Assembly (NCBI GenBank): GCA_026419785.1
Contig: JAODTK010005443.1
Span: 310,001-374,000 of the forward strand
Origin: Sclerodactyla briareus
Lineage: Eukaryota; Echinodermata; Holothuroidea; Dendrochirotida; Sclerodactylidae
Direction of reading: 5' to 3'
Length of the DNA stretch: 64,000 bases
The notes beneath the pieces were generated by a model. The model was not told the origin of the DNA, did no database searches, and saw only the letters and a program-made list of their open reading frames with translations. The first letter of the stretch is position 1, and every line of letters begins with the position of its first letter. The position numbers were made by a program, and so were the translations under genes. This document shows positions 35,516 to 48,982 of the stretch, piece after piece.

Positions 35516-38500
35516 ATACTGGGGTATCGTATGGACGCCGAATGCGCCAAAATTAGCTGGGTTTACTCGTTCTGATACGATAATCTTAAGCGGAATAACT
35601 ACCTAGAAGTCATTATTCCACTATGGTTCCAAGCCACATACTGAGAAAATTGCTGTTTTATCGCCAATAAAATCGGTGGGACGCAAAATGATCGCCGTTT
35701 TGCTCAAAAATTCAAGGCAAGTCATGGTATTACCCTTCAGTTTTCAGTGCCGTAATAATGCTTCCTTAGTCATTATTGTACCGTCTCATGCCTAATAACG
35801 CTTTCTTTTCTCATTATTCGCTATTTTCGAGGGTCATAAAAATGACTTAGCTGCTCGTTATACCGCCTAATCCCCCGGTTCATCATAATGACTTAAAACT
35901 GTCCTTATTCCTCCTCTCTCAAGTCATACTAATGGACTTATGTTTTCTGTATTCTGCGATCCCGATTCATAAAAATGACAAAGATACTCATTATTCCACC
36001 CGTCTCGATCCATAATAATGACTCGATTACTCATTATGTGGACTGGAACGTAGACAGCATGATGAGTTCTAGGTCGTTAGTCCGCTTACGCGTGTCGGTA
36101 GACGTGTGAGCTGCATAATAACTAGAAGTAAGCCTTAACAATTTTTTGGGCAAGTGTAAATTGGCACCTTCAGACTAGTGGCGCTCTTCCAAAAATTAAA
36201 GCGCTCTCCCGGAATGAAAAGAGGACGTGGAGAGATTTTTTCACTGCTCAATTTCCAATCAAGGTTGCCAGTTTGGTGTTTTTGCTGCGCAAGAATGGAA
36301 AAATTTGCGTTTCGTTTGGAATTTTGGCTGGAAAAATTTGAAGAACGCAAAATCACAATTTGGCTTTATTTGATTGCTATTCATCCGAGCATATTTCATT
36401 TCAAGCTTTGTCGTTTTGTCACGTATAGCCTGTTGAAACAGGCGTTTGCTTTGTTCACCTCGTATCAGCCTCATTCACCATATGTCGGTGCCCTTTAACG
36501 CAAGTGATTGCCTAAACAAACGCCTGTGCGACTTCGTTCTGCTCGCTGTCGAGCTGTATCATGGGCGGTACTATTGGTCGATTCCACGTTAACGGTGATT
36601 GCGCGATCGGCATTCTCTCGTTCACTAAACTACGGGAAACGGCCTTGTCTGCAGGGAACTTACTTCTTGTCGTATCTTGAATTGTTTAGACAACCTCCGA
36701 CCAAGTTTTGTCATACGTTAGATCATGGTATTCTTTTTTATTTGCCCATTTGAATGATTCATATTTTCTGAACGTCTGCGGGATACCAAACAGCGCAATA
36801 CGCCTGCGCTAGCCGAAACAGTGGCTTCGGTCAATTTTAGTCTTCAAAGTACATCATGCTTCGATGATTTCTCATTTCGTTGTTGTAAAAGGGTTTTTGA
36901 AAGTCCTTACTGTAATCTTATGACCTAAATATGGCGATTTTCCGCGATCTATTCAGTTGCGTCCCTTCACATATCACGCCCGTGTTCGTTGTGCTATGCT
37001 GACTGACATTTACGTCACCTGAATATAAGTGAGCAAATCCAAATTTTCTGGGATTTGTCAAACGAATCCGCAGACCATATGTTGTGATAGGGAAGGGAGA
37101 GGGTGGGGGGTGGGCTGTCCCACTTCGCAACCTCCGCCCCCCCACATCTGAAGAATCGATTCTCGTTATTTTATAAATATTACGTACGTTTAAGTAACAC
37201 CAGTTGTCCCACTTTTTGGTGTCCTTTTAAACCTTCCTAATAAGTTTGCACTTAGTTGGTCACCTATTTAAAGTTTCGAGGGAACCAAGTGTTGACATTT
37301 AATCTTTGCCAATGTTTGGTCTTCCCGCCTAGGTAGTCGCCCCTAAACCCCTACAAAGCAATCCGATACCCTAACCACGTGACCACAGTGGATGGCCAAC
37401 TGGGGGCGGGAAAGGGGCTACCTAGGTGAGCATCATAAATACCCAGTCCCTCGATCATGGCACTGGAAAGTCACCGTAATGAGGACGAACTCGATTTCTT
37501 AGATGGGGGGCGGAGGGGGAGGGTGCAGGTGTGACTCCCTTTCCCCGGGCTCTCCCTCACGAGAATTGGCTGTCTCAAGCCCATCTGCATATGCCATTAT
37601 CATCTTCATACATACATTTTATTATACTACGATTTAGCAGACATTTCCCAGTTGGGTATTACTTGGTACAAACAGCTCCAACGTCAGACGTTGCCGTTTC
37701 CGCCATCTGGGAGGTTATAAAAACCCAAATTTCAGGTACGATCCGGGCGCCAACCAATGGTGGGCGCTCCGCTTAGAGAGTAACACCACAATTCATCACA
37801 AGTTTTGTCTGCTTCCCCCCCCCCCATTTTTTTTTTTTTGTAGGCTTCCGCCGCCACTGAAGTTGACTACAATCAATTCGACATGAGAGAATCTTGAGTA
37901 ACTGGTCTCCAGACGCCATACCTAAGCCAATCGACAACGAATGGGAATGAATATTGCTCGAGAATAGCCAAGAACATCAATTAAAGCCAAATTTGATTTG
38001 CGTTTCCTTCAAAATTTCCAGCCAAATTCCACACAAAACGCAAATTTTCCATTCTTGGACAGCGGGGGGGGGGGGGGGGGAAAACATCACACTGGCAACT
38101 CTGTTCCCGAGAGCGCGTCAATTTTGGAAGAGCGCCACTATTCTTGAAGGGTTGCCATTTAACGTGCATAGGACTTCCTTCTAGTCATTATTCAGCTCAC
38201 CGTCTACGACACGCGTAATCGGAAAGACCTAGAACTCATTATGCTGTTTACGTTCCACCACATAATGAGTAATCGATTCATTATTATGGATCGAGACGGG
38301 CGGAATAATGAGTATTAAGTCATTTTTATGAAGCGGGATTGGCAGAATAACGATAAACGACGTTCATTTTTGAATTGAGAGAGGGGAATAAGGACCAGTT
38401 AAGTCATTATGATGAACGTGAATAGGCGGGATAAGACAACTAGTCATTATTATGCCCGCCGAAATAGACTAATAATGAGAAAAGAATCTTTATTACGGCA

Positions 38501-38769
38501 TGAGACGGTGCAATAATTACTAAGGAACTCATTATTACGGCACTGACAACTGACGGGAATACCATGACTTCCTTGACTTGGCGCAAACTGCGATCATTTT
38601 TCGTCCACCGAGTTTATTGGCGTAAACGAGCATTTTTCCTCATTATGTGGCTTGGAACTAGGAGGAATAATGACTTCTAGTAGGTCGTTATTCCGCTAAG
38701 ATTACTATCAACGATTAAAGCCATCATAATTTTGGCGCATTCGGCGTTCCATAGTATGCTCTTTAGTAT
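35516..38769. mobile_element. non-autonomous element with TIRs of over 800 bp
   Basis: The left arm (about 35516-36383) and right arm (about 37961-38769) are inverted copies. Outer landmarks are GACGCCGAATGCGCC against its complement GGCGCATTCGGCGTTCC. Middle ones are CGATTACTCATTATGTGG against CCACATAATGAGTAATCG. Inner ones are GGCGCTCTTCC against GGAAGAGCGCC. The arms are rich in ATAATGACT words. The 1.58 kb centre has no convincing coding frame and includes a CTCCGCTTAG word of the dispersed family near 37770. Very long TIRs occur in some MULE, Foldback and other groups; without a transposase the superfamily stays open. Confidence 0.8.
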
Positions 38770-38799
38770 GTCAATAATTATTATTATTCCAAGATTGGC

Positions 38800-40500
38800 A
38801 AGAAGATGGCAATCTAAAACTTTTGAAAGCTCTTCACATTCATTTTTTAATTACTGTCTTTCGCGCCCAAGATTCTCAAGTTTCTCGCTTTCAGTCCTGG
38901 TGTTTTCGATGTCGTCTTATCACCTTAAGCTGTTTGTTTGTTAGGCGATACCCAACTTCAGGCTGGTCCTCCCGTTAGGCTAGGCCTAGCTAAGTTTGGC
39001 CCTGACCTTTTTTATTAACAAGCCCCGGTCATGTCAGCTACGTGCGGAACTCACATTTCATAGGGCACTTCGTGTTAGCTCAATGGAGCAAGCCCAAAAA
39101 CTCAATATAGACCACTCATTGTGTTGTTGGATCGCCCCGAATCAGTGATATGTTGTTCTTGTTATGTCTAGACTATCCTTAGGCTATGCTGACTTCGCAT
39201 AACAATAAGTGCATGAAAGAGTTCTTCGCAGCCGAAACCCCAGATGGTACCTATATGGACCAGGTCGGCGTGACTTCCCTTCCTGTCTGTCACCGGAATG
39301 TTGAGGGGGAAACAGACGTCCGCGCAAATACGTGGACACAAAAATCCTACAGGAGACCAAATTAAAACCGGGTCAATTTCCAATGGCGAACAGTTCCCTC
39401 TTACCCGAATTTCCCTCCCTTTCATATTTTTGGCGTTTCAAGAAAGAGGTTTGCTCATCAACGAGGCTGTGACGTTTTGTAAGGGCAAAACTGGGTTCAA
39501 CTTTGTGTAGCGCGATGCAATTTATATAATTGTTCTATATTTGGAAAAGTCAGGAAGGTCATATCTTCGTAGTCATTAGTGTATTACTACAAATTCATAA
39601 TATTCTGACTCAACAAAGGTATTTCAACTGTTTCAAGCAACTATCGAGGAAAGCAACATTGTCAAATTCTTGACCGTCCAAACTCCTGCATGTGGTGCAT
39701 ATGGCAACACAGCAACCATTGGCAGGGCATACGTACAAAACAATCAGTTACGCGATATATCAATTTTTTCCAGCGCACTTGGAATTGGACCCAAACACTG
39801 AATACCAGTAGGGTAGCCTCCTACACAGCCTAATTTTCACGCTACTCCTAAGGAAAGCCTGATAGCAAATACCCGCCGTGAAAATCTACCATAATCTCAT
39901 AACCTGTCAACTTCCAAGTATTTTGTGTCCGATACCTAACGTTATTCCCTAGGCTTCCTATTTTTACCCAAATCCCCAAGTTGGGCCTAAGTAGCCTGGG
40001 CCAAGGCCTGCCCTCACGGCGCGTTTGCTATACTAGGACCGGGGGCATAAGTTTTAGTCAGTCGGCAGCTGCATTAACCTACCTGTAGGCTACTCCACAA
40101 ACACAAACTTCTCGAGTGTTCAAAAAAGTTTTGGGGTCAAAAGATCTCCACCACAAATGCATTGAAGTTATGTACTACATAGTGATGTCCGAGGAATATA
40201 TATCACTTTTTTTGTTTCCTAGACCTGCTCTTTTGCTTTTGAAAATAAAATAAGTAAAATTGGTCTCAAAATATTTCTCGAGACGTTTCTGATGGTATGG
40301 ATATGGAAACTTTTCGTAACTTCATGTTACTCACATGATGTACTTTTCAGACAATAGGGAAACATTTAGGAAATATTTTCCAAATTTTTTTGTGTTGCTG
40401 GCGCTGGGTAGCTCATCATGTATGGGCAAAGATTACCCCTCGCACCAGTATTACCCCTTAGGTTGTAACAAGATTTTCGCAAATTTTGTATCTGTAAGGT
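38800..40500. other. stretch without recognisable features
   Basis: A 48-codon + frame (from about 39213) and an 85-codon minus frame (39168-39425) overlap, and neither shows a known domain. No repeat ends or splice-bounded exon chains were identified. Confidence 0.35.
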
Positions 40501-40611
40501 ACTGGCATATATAAGTGAAACCTTTCCAAAGAGAAAATTTTGCCATCTGGCATATGCACATCCAGAAAAGTTATACCATATTAAAAAAAAAAAGAAGGCC
40601 CTTCCGTTCGT

Positions 40612-41013
40612 TTGGCTTCGGTAATCCACGCCCTTGTGCATGGGCATATGGAGGAATTGGGAGTGCAGCACACAAAAGAAGTGGCTCATTGTGCTTTTTA
40701 TTGGGACAAGAACCGGACATTGCCAACTGGTAAAAAAAAGAAACAACCGGACAGTCTGTTAACAACAACAATTGCTATAACACATAACCGGGAAATGGGG
40801 AGACTAAAACAGCAAAATAAAAAATACAAGCCATGCAAGAATGTGGACCCCAACACCCCCTCCCCTCTCCCAAGAACCAACACCAAGGAAGGAACAGTGT
40901 ATATACTATTAGCAATCGGTACACCCACCACAACTGAGCCTGAGCAAGGCGAATGGACCACACTTCATCATCTTGAGTGGTTATCAAAAAGCTCATATAC
41001 AGACTGCCACCAC
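40612..41013 (+). CDS. possible exon, unidentified (134-codon open frame)
   Basis: This is one of the longest non-repeat frames in the right half, with a mixed, lysine-rich composition (KEVAHCAFYWDKN, then PTGKKKKQ, then RLKQQNKKYKPCKN). No family is recognised. The minus strand is also open over much of it, and no clear splice pair defines its limits, so it may be chance or an untranslated exon lying upstream of the exon series beginning at 42.45 kb. Confidence 0.25.
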
Positions 41014-41019
41014 TGAGGG

Positions 41020-42440
41020 AGAACACGTCTGCCATACTCAGAGGTCATAGACCGATACAAGTATGGGTAAAGGTGGAAGGGATCACATGCTTGGGTCACC
41101 TCTTTGAACAATTCTACGCAATGAGTCACCCACTTCCTGAACGGCATGAATTAGTCTCCAACCTTTGGTGATGGAAAAAAGTGCCTGGTCAAAAAGAGCG
41201 TTCAAGGGGGTCTATACAAAATTTCCCTTCTCACAAGGTTTGGTTTACTACGCTCTCCCCAAATAAACCAGAACCACCTCTCAAATAAAGAGTGGCTTCC
41301 ATCACTCAGTCACACAACAACCCTGATGGATGCAGGCATCAACTGCCCTAGCTTCCAGAGTGAAGTTATTCAGCCTGTATTGACTAGGCTATGCCATAGG
41401 TCTTATGTATTGAGGTGCAATGGCTGTTTTTCCCTGAAATCTTTCAACACACAGCAGGGTGTGAATAGAGCTCTTAAAATTCTGTGAGCTGTTACCCATC
41501 CAAGAACCGTGTGGAAGGCTAGATGTGTTGAGTACTGTCGGTGAAGCCAAAAAGAGCATACATTTGGGAAGCAAAGTGCAGATGTCTTGAGTGATGGGCA
41601 TTTTCAGTTATAAACACAACCGATGTTGCAATGTTAATTGTAAATTATGCACCCATCACACTCACACTAGCACTAATATGTGGCCTAATTTTATTTGTCA
41701 CACACTGAAGGGCTAATCCGACTACCTAATCCTTTGAGGCCAAATCACTTCACTCCTTTTGGTAGCACGCGTGTGGCGATTTTTGCACAGTATCCTATGC
41801 CTAAAAATTAGTCATGAACTATTTTCACTACCCGTGCCGTACTGGAAGAGAACGTCTGAATCTTTGAAAAGCTTGATACGCGATGTCAAGAAGATTGTCC
41901 CATTGACTTTGTATAACAGTGGTGTAGCTCTTCTTTACACTTAGTGACGTCAGTAGTGATATTTTCGTGACGTAGGCATTTACCCGTATATCAAATCGTG
42001 AATCGGACTGGAATTTGATTCTATCATCCCATTTCTCATCTTCTTGTTCACTGGTCATATCTGTAGGTTATTCGGAATGAGCCGGATGTTAGCTACGTGG
42101 GTCGGCAGGAGCAGTGACCCACCCACTAGCTTTTGTTAACACCCACACCAGAATAAAATAAGGCTTATTTGACCCTCCCAAATTCTATCCAAAATACCTC
42201 AACATCCTCAAATATTCATCATATTCTTTCCTAATATAATAGTAGCCAAATGATCGCTACGTCCTTCTATATTCTTGATAATTTGAAGGCTTGAATCGAG
42301 AAAGTTTCCTTTGATCCTGCACCTCCAACAACTCCCACCATGAGGCCTACAATTTGATTTTGTGCTACCCCACACTCTAATTTATCTAGCTACATCGCTG
42401 GAAATGAGTCAAGTAATTATCAGGTCCTTTTCTGTCTTTT
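41020..42440. other. stretch without recognisable features
   Basis: Only short frames and no repeat ends were seen. It lies directly upstream of the first splice-bounded exon candidate on the + strand. Confidence 0.3.
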
Positions 42441-42453
42441 TGTTTCATTGAAG

Positions 42454-42518
42454 ATGGTGTGGCTGCTGGGGATTTGTATGGAGAGATAGACGCTATTAAT
42501 CAGGAGGAATACCATACA
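42454..42518 (+). CDS. candidate exon of unidentified + strand gene
   Basis: A pyrimidine-rich tract ending TTTGTTTCATTGAAG precedes 65 bases that read GVAAGDLYGEIDAINQEEYHT and stop at ACA|GTAAGA, a strong donor. The exon enters in phase 1 (two bases complete a split codon) and leaves in phase 0. The next candidate exon (43122) starts in phase 0. The protein family is not recognised. Confidence 0.5.
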
Positions 42519-43121
42519 GTAAGACCAACGACAGACAGTTTATTGCGCCCTGAGGTCGAATGATGCAATCATAGCCAGACTACTGTTTGACAAAATAACA
42601 TAGTACATACAAGTGGTGTGAGTATGGTGGTGAGGAAGATAATGGGTAATGGTTTGATGTGCTGAATAATATCTTCGTCGTTGACTTTATCATGCGTGAA
42701 TTAGCTGGCATGTAGGTGAGAGGAGGGAGCTCTCTCGAGGGCTAATGTTACAAAATGGACACTTGACCAATCCTTGTTCCCACCACCTGAATAGTAGATG
42801 TTACCGCCCGGTGCCTTCAAGCTGTAGACATCACTTTGTCACAGTCTTGTGATCTTTCCAGAACCAAACACCAGTTGCACTGTAACACATAGTGTTTGCT
42901 GCTGTTAATTTCAATGTCAAGACAAACTTTATGTAATTACTTTCACTAACACCTAGGTCACACCTTGAACAGAATTTTTATTTATTTCATGGAAAAGCTA
43001 ACCCTATCTATTTCCCAAACCAACAAGAACACATTCAATTACCGGTACATCCATTACGGCAGCCAATCAGCGAAAACACCTATTGGCGGTGCGCCAACGT
43101 CCCAAATAAATATCAGTCCAG

Positions 43122-43236
43122 AAAATGACAAAGTCACTAATCAGTTTTCTTCTCAATTCATTAGATGTCACATCCAAGCGGAATTCAAGAGTCTCTATAA
43201 AGGCACTCCAGTCGGATATAACTAATCCTGTCAATG
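43122..43236 (+). CDS. candidate exon of unidentified + strand gene
   Basis: It follows TATCAGTCCAG and reads KMTKSLISFLLNSLDVTS, then KRNSRVSIKALQSDITNPVN, ending AATG|GTAAGT, an excellent donor. Phase 0 in and phase 1 out agree with the exons on either side (42454-42518 and 43405-43437). No known domain was seen. Confidence 0.55.
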
Positions 43237-43404
43237 GTAAGTACAGATCAGAATTGGATCGATCATCAACGATGGAGGAATGCAGTGGGCATAGTCAAAA
43301 AATCAAAATCGCTTCTGCAAAAAGTGTTCACACAATTTGAAGAGTCAGTGAATACAAACTTGTGAATTTCAATTACATGTATATACTAATTCTGCTCTTA
43401 AAAG

Positions 43405-43437
43405 ACAAAGACAAAAATATCACCCACATATTGCCAG
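43405..43437 (+). CDS. small candidate exon
   Basis: Thirty-three bases between CTCTTAAAAG and CAG|GTAATG read KDKNITHILP in the phase left by the previous exon. It enters and leaves in phase 1. Small size makes it uncertain, but the phase match is in its favour. Confidence 0.35.
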
Positions 43438-44099
43438 GTAATGCTATTTGTTTTGGCCTTCGATTGAACACCTCACATGCCCACATGGTTTATTGTCCTC
43501 CCTGACAACCTGAGACTTTATTCATTTTGGTGTGTGTGTATGTGGTGTACATTTGTGTTTCTCACATGCCACTGGTTTATTGTCTCACCTGAACCTGAAC
43601 TTTTATTTCATTTGGTGTGTGGTATTTGCGTGGTACATTTGTGTGTCCCATTTTCTTGTTAATCTCTGCATTCTCGCAAATTAGTACGACGTTTTTGGTT
43701 TTATTGCAGTTTATGTTGTTTAAGTTTTTTATAGTAGTATCAGATAAGGTAAAGCATGATCTTATATGTGTTTGGGGGCACAATAGCACTTATTAAGTAG
43801 ACTGACCAATGCCTATGGTGGAGTGGTTGGTACTGAGTATGAGGATCAGTGCTGGAAAAAATGTGAATTTCCCGGAAGGAGAATTTATTTCCCAGAAAAT
43901 TACATTGATATACCCCCAAAATTGGAATTTCCTCCAGATTGCAAGATTTTCCAGGATGGCGATTCCCAAATTCCCAATTTTTTCGCAGCCATGATGAGGA
44001 TTAATACAATGATGAGAGTTCAGTGTAAAATATGCGAATAAATCATGCAAAAAAAAAAGTTTTGTTGGCTTTCTTGCCAAACGTGAATATTGTCATACG

Positions 44100-44420
44100 T
44101 CAGTTCCATAATTCTAAACAAGATTCAAATTCACTGCATTTTCCATATTTGTTGGACTTTCTTGAAACTTGGTGGTTGTGGTTAACCCTCACTCCCAAAA
44201 TTCTTTAAAATAAAATGTGGGGTACTGGAGGTCATCAATGCATAATTTATTTTGTGAATTTCCATGAACTATCGAGTGTGGACAGGAGGCCTGAGATATG
44301 CATAACTACCGAATGAAAGAAGTCACTGGAGTCACGTAGTCTGATCCCATTCCCACAAAATTTGGTACTTGTCTGTCTCAATGAACTTCATATCAAGCAC
44401 TGATTAGTGCATTCATAGTA
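44100..44420. repeat. dispersed noncoding repeat (ACTGGAGGTCAT type)
   Basis: TACTGGAGGTCATCAATGCAT here matches CACTGGAGGTCATTAATGG at 54710, with similar flanking phrases (TTTGGTACTTG, CATGAACTATC). It sits in an apparent intron of the + strand gene. Confidence 0.45.
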
Positions 44421-45029
44421 AGCACCCAAAGTTGCGACTAATCCCCCCTATATGTTTTTGGATTTATTTTGCTCTTATTATCTGCAAACTTGTAATTTGC
44501 TCTTTTTTTAAAACTGCTTGATGGTAAAACATACTAATAAAATGCCTTCACAAAACAACCACGATTGCAAAAAAGGGGGAGACACAGTTCAGGACCCCCT
44601 TTTTTGGGCCAGTCTAGGCTACTATTACAACCCAGTTGGACATGTTTCTCCTGACCTTCAGTAGCTGTATCTTGTTTAGGAATGAACACAATCATGCAAT
44701 GTCATCCCCACATACATACAGTAGTCCTGTGTGCCAATTAGTGCTGATAACCTCTGCCTCAAGGACCATTCCTATATCCATAAGCCCGTACTGGCTTAAT
44801 ACTTTTGCTTCGATAGTTATTGGTGTGTTACATGAAATTCCTCCTCTGCTAATATATACTGTACTTTGCAGTTAAAATCAGGTGTGGTGTTTCTCTTTGC
44901 AGTGTATAAAGTGGCAGGATTATTTGGTTTCAACAGAGCCTGAACTGGCCACACTAACTGTACTTTTATTATGTTTATTACCCATGTTCATCATTACCAT
45001 AAGAACATTCACTCTATTATCTATCGCAG

Positions 45030-45109
45030 GTGGCTGGTAAGGTCAGATTGAGCTGGGAACTCCGGTACACTCAGTGGTGGAGGGTCTCTATGGAATTGAA
45101 CTGAACCAG
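45030..45109 (+). CDS. candidate exon, probably with one missing base
   Basis: It lies between a good acceptor (TATTATCTATCGCAG) and a good donor (CCAG|GTAAGT). The first 20 bases read VAGKV and the remainder, in the next register, IELGTPVHSVVEGLYGIELNQ. Joining them needs one extra base near 45050, which suits the general indel noise of this sequence. The family is not recognised. Confidence 0.45.
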
Positions 45110-45813
45110 GTAAGTATGAATATGTACATCTAGTAAAGCATCATTTATACTACAATTTCTTGAAGTATCACCTCAACCCTGGGATGACCTTCTCAACGAT
45201 AAGCGAATTTGCTGACCATAAAAGAAGCTTGCTACACTCATGGTCATCAACGCTCGTGGTCCTCATGTGACTGCAAGGTATGAGGCGATGACCTCAAGAC
45301 CTTAGCCACAGCAATTCCTGCGAACTCAGACTGCAAGGTTTTGAACGAGCCTGTAAGGCCCCCAAAAGTTTTCTAGAGCAAATGTAATATTAGGCATTCC
45401 CCCCACAGTTGTGAGTGTGAATATAGCTTGAAACTGGAAGTAGTCCCTTTTAGGACTTTGAGTGATCAACCAAGCAGTTCCATTCGGAGGTTGCGGGTGT
45501 ACCAAAAATATATGATTATTGACAATGATAAAGAGCTGACCTCAGTCTGGGTAGACTGGTTTTGGTTGGTTTAACCTGCTGCAGGGTTGGCTGGCTCTCC
45601 TCGATGCCAGCAGGGCGGTAACAACGTATCGGCAGAGACAACAAGAGGGCCAATCCCCGGAGTGCAGGATCTCGTCGGCAAATGTGGAACTATTCATTTG
45701 TTGCTACCTGTACCTTTTGCGAGTTGCAAATAGACAACATTTATCAATATATGTCTTATTTTGTCCCAGTTTATCTACATGCTCATAGTTTGTTGCGTTT
45801 CACTTTGTTTCAG

Positions 45814-45951
45814 ATCCCGTCTATGAAGGAGCTATTCTCAACCATGCCTATATTGTGTTTACTTTTGAGAATTTCATCAATGTAGCAGCAAACCAGAGAC
45901 TCGTCATTGAGCTCAGGAAAGCTCGAAAGCCACTAGGAAGTCACTTTTGGG
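45814..45951 (+). CDS. candidate exon of unidentified + strand gene
   Basis: The acceptor CACTTTGTTTCAG and donor TTTGGG|GTGAGT bound 138 bases. These read PVYEGAILNHAYIVFTFENF, then INVAANQRLVIELRKARKPL, then GSHFW, phase 1 in and out. A hydrophobic-aromatic segment is followed by a basic helix-like stretch. An alternative register is open only to a TAG near 45884. No family was recognised. Confidence 0.55.
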
Positions 45952-45999
45952 GTGAGTTAACTGCTGTCTCATTGAATGGTGGCCTACAACCGATGCCTC

Positions 46000-47190
46000 A
46001 CTGGGCTTTTATCATTTTAAGAGAGAGAAAAAACAGTATCGGAAGTAGGTGGCACTGCAGAATTGCGAAACAAGAACATTTACACTTCATGATTTACTCT
46101 GTGGCAGAATTGTTTAACCAATGGCATGACTATTATCTCATCAGTCCGAAAGGCCGGATGGATGTGTATAGATTGCTATTTCACCTTATTTGCCATGCTG
46201 GGTGACTAGCAAAAGTCAGTCCCATTAGGACCCCCATATTTTTATACAAGTGGACATTGGTTGGGAAATTGCATTATTCAACATAACATGTTGGCTTTTC
46301 ATTATCTGGCATGCACAGTTTTGCAGTGCCACCTGCAATATCAAAAAGTTTATATTCAATCATCCCATATTCTCACTGCCCCCACCACATGAGATGAAAT
46401 CTGACAAAGTGGATCATAACAAAAGGTCTGAGTTACTTAAAACTACAGTAATGTTACTGTTGTTTTGATGCGAAGACTAAATCCACCACACAGCAATCTA
46501 CTGCTTTGAACAGAGGTGCAAGCTTGCAAAGTTGCAATACAAGCCAGCCAGCACAAGTTAGGGTTGATCTCTAATACTGTAGCCCGCAGTGTTCAGACCC
46601 TTGGTTAACTATTTTTGTGACAAATCACATGCAGTCTTATCAGAAAAATCAGGCTTAAATCAATAATAATTTCAAAACCAAAACTCCCAACTCATCAAGT
46701 CTACTTACATGTAGTCTTCTGGGTTGCACGAATAATGCTACACTAAAAGTTGTAAACAATATCGATTCGATTTGTAGCAACCAAAATGTAATTATTTCAG
46801 AGCAGCACTGACTAGGCAGTACTAAGTAGTGGAGGTATAGTGCAAGGCATCACACTTAGAATGGAGCACTTAGAATGGGATCAATTCAGTGACAGCACAT
46901 TTGACAACAAGTTAAAGCTATTACGTGAATAATGTTAATCTATTCACTATTCAACATACCCAAATTGGACTTGCCACCCCACCCCAATGCCTATTGAATT
47001 ACCATGGCAGTCACATGAATCCGGGATGGCAGCTGTAAGCTAACAATTCAATACCCTTGGCAGGAGATGAATAATGTAACTTTGAGCATGAATGCTAGTC
47101 AAACCTATGATCGAATTCCTACCAATATCAAGTTTTCTTGGTAAGAAATGTTCAGCTGATATGCAATAAAAATGTTTTGACTTTACAAAT
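46000..47190. other. apparent intron, no features recognised
   Basis: AT-rich DNA with only short frames. No repeat ends or exon candidates with both splice sites were found. Confidence 0.35.
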
Positions 47191-47397
47191 AAATGTTAGA
47201 ATGGCTTTCATATGAAGGGTGTGGGTGCCCACTTCCCCCTAAAAAGTTCCCAAAGGATATAAGCATACACTACTGTAACCCAATGGAACAAAAACCCAAA
47301 ATGGTAATCGGTGTATGGTCATGCCTCCATCATCGGTTCGGATCGAACATCGGCATCAGTTCGGATCGAACATCGGCCAACGGATCAGCATGCAAAA

Positions 47398-47492
47398 GTC
47401 AAAACTCAGCAGTAGGCTCCCTGAAACATTGTTTATATAGAGCTGGGATGTCCCGCTTGGGGGGCGCTCTCTGAGCTGCCCCTGGGCGTGGC
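47398..47492. repeat. left part of a repeat split by a hAT element
   Basis: ACTCAGCAGTAGGCTCCCTG and GAGCTGGGATGTCCCGCT here match ACTCAGCAGTCGGCTTCCTG and GAGCTGGGACATCACGCT at 48985-49045. The right part of this repeat resumes after 48724 with GGGTCCCACATGGTCGTCTG, matching GGGTCGCCTGAAGCGAAGAG at 49101. Confidence 0.55.
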
Positions 47493-48724
47493 TAGGGTTG
47501 CCCCGTATACCGGTATCGTTATTAATACCAGTACTCGCAGCACTGGTACTCGCATACAGCGGTCAAATACACAGTTACTATTACCGGTACTGGCGGAAAT
47601 TACCGTTATTGGCTGGGGGGGGGGGCGGGGGGGGATCCCACATGCGGTACTATTATTGAAATTACCAAAAACCAGTGCTGTCATACTTGTATTTTGGGCC
47701 CAGCAGCCGCGCGTACATCGCAACCTTTATCTGCAATTGTTAAAAATTGATAAAACTGCCTTACGTGTGTTGCGAGCTGTGTATTTGCTTATTTGCAAAT
47801 CCCAGCCGCTGCAGGAAATCGCAGTTCACCTAACGTAACATGCAACGCTGTATGTTGCTAGCTCACTCGCCCAATGCTGGACTACTTTTAAACAGAGCCC
47901 TGCTTGAAACACGTGGTCATCACCAACTTACTTTTCTGAGCATCCAATGGTGCTCCCAATTCCCACAGCGCGCTAACACAACGATACCAAGTCTATGGAC
48001 CGACGGCAACGATCCTCCCACACACACTTAACTTCAATAGGATTTTCCTATTGACTATGTGGTTAAGGAGTGGATTTTATTTAGGATCGTCGATCAGGTC
48101 TGCAATATATTTGCGTTGGCCTACAAGTCCATGAATGAACAAACGTGATTAATTGGACAATTGGTGGATGAAACAACCATACATGAAGGTAGCATGATTG
48201 GTGGTTTTTACGACTAATTTTAGATCGTGCCTTGCTCGGTTTTCTTGCAAAATAATCACAGTTACGTTAGGATTACTCAGCTGGTAAATGCGCTAGCGAG
48301 TAGCGATCTTTTTCGGGGGGTGTGAGGCTTACGTACGTATGAAGAACTGAGAGTGGTACATGTATTTTGCTGCGTACTAGTACAACCAGCACAACAGTGG
48401 TCACATGCAGGTGCTGTTTGCCATACGTTCGTTGTCATGGGAATTCTTTTCATGAAAACGAAACGAAACATAGGAACATTCATTTGATTACACGAAATAA
48501 TCTTTTTGGGGGGCAATCTTTAATGAAAAAATAAGTATGTAGAAGGGAAGAACATTGTGAAAATAGAGCCCCATACAGGTGCTGCACGTATGCAGAAAAA
48601 GAAAAATAGTATAACGATCACTGGCAGTATTTTAGGCAAGCAGGAATACCGGTAACAAGACACCCTACAGTGCCAGTGCATCGGTAATACCGGTTCCGCA
48701 AATAATAAGTACCGCGCAACCCTA
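47493..48724. mobile_element. hAT-like non-autonomous DNA transposon
   Basis: The left end TAGGGTTGCCCCGTATACCG and the right end CGCGCAACCCTA are inverted. Next to them are further ACCGGTAT words, a common feature of animal hAT ends. The element is about 1.23 kb. Frames inside (47488-47838 plus, 47433-47723 minus) show no transposase or zinc-finger motif. The flanking octamers do not match clearly, so no target duplication is claimed. It splits a local repeat whose other copy lies intact at 48.98-49.2 kb. Confidence 0.65.
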
Positions 48725-48982
48725 AAGTGCGCTCTGGGTCCCACATGGTCGTCTGAAGCAGAGAGGGTGCATTCCAAGCTGGATGCAGCCATTCCCTTTA
48801 CAATAGACTGGTACTGTTAGTAAGTTGGTTATGAGTGGTGCATGTAAAAGTTGCCTCGTAAGGTTCTGTGTATGTTTGTAAAAGATGGTGAATTGGGAGT
48901 GCAGGGCCCTTACGAACACTGCCTCATCGTGTACTGAATCGGGAGACGCTCGCCGCCCCCGTGATAGTGGGGCAACCCGGGG

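Noticed and set aside
44886-45000. Exon candidate reading IKWQDYLVSTEPELATLT after a TTTGCAG acceptor
   Set aside because: No acceptable donor follows and three competing registers or acceptors exist, so it could not be placed in the exon series.
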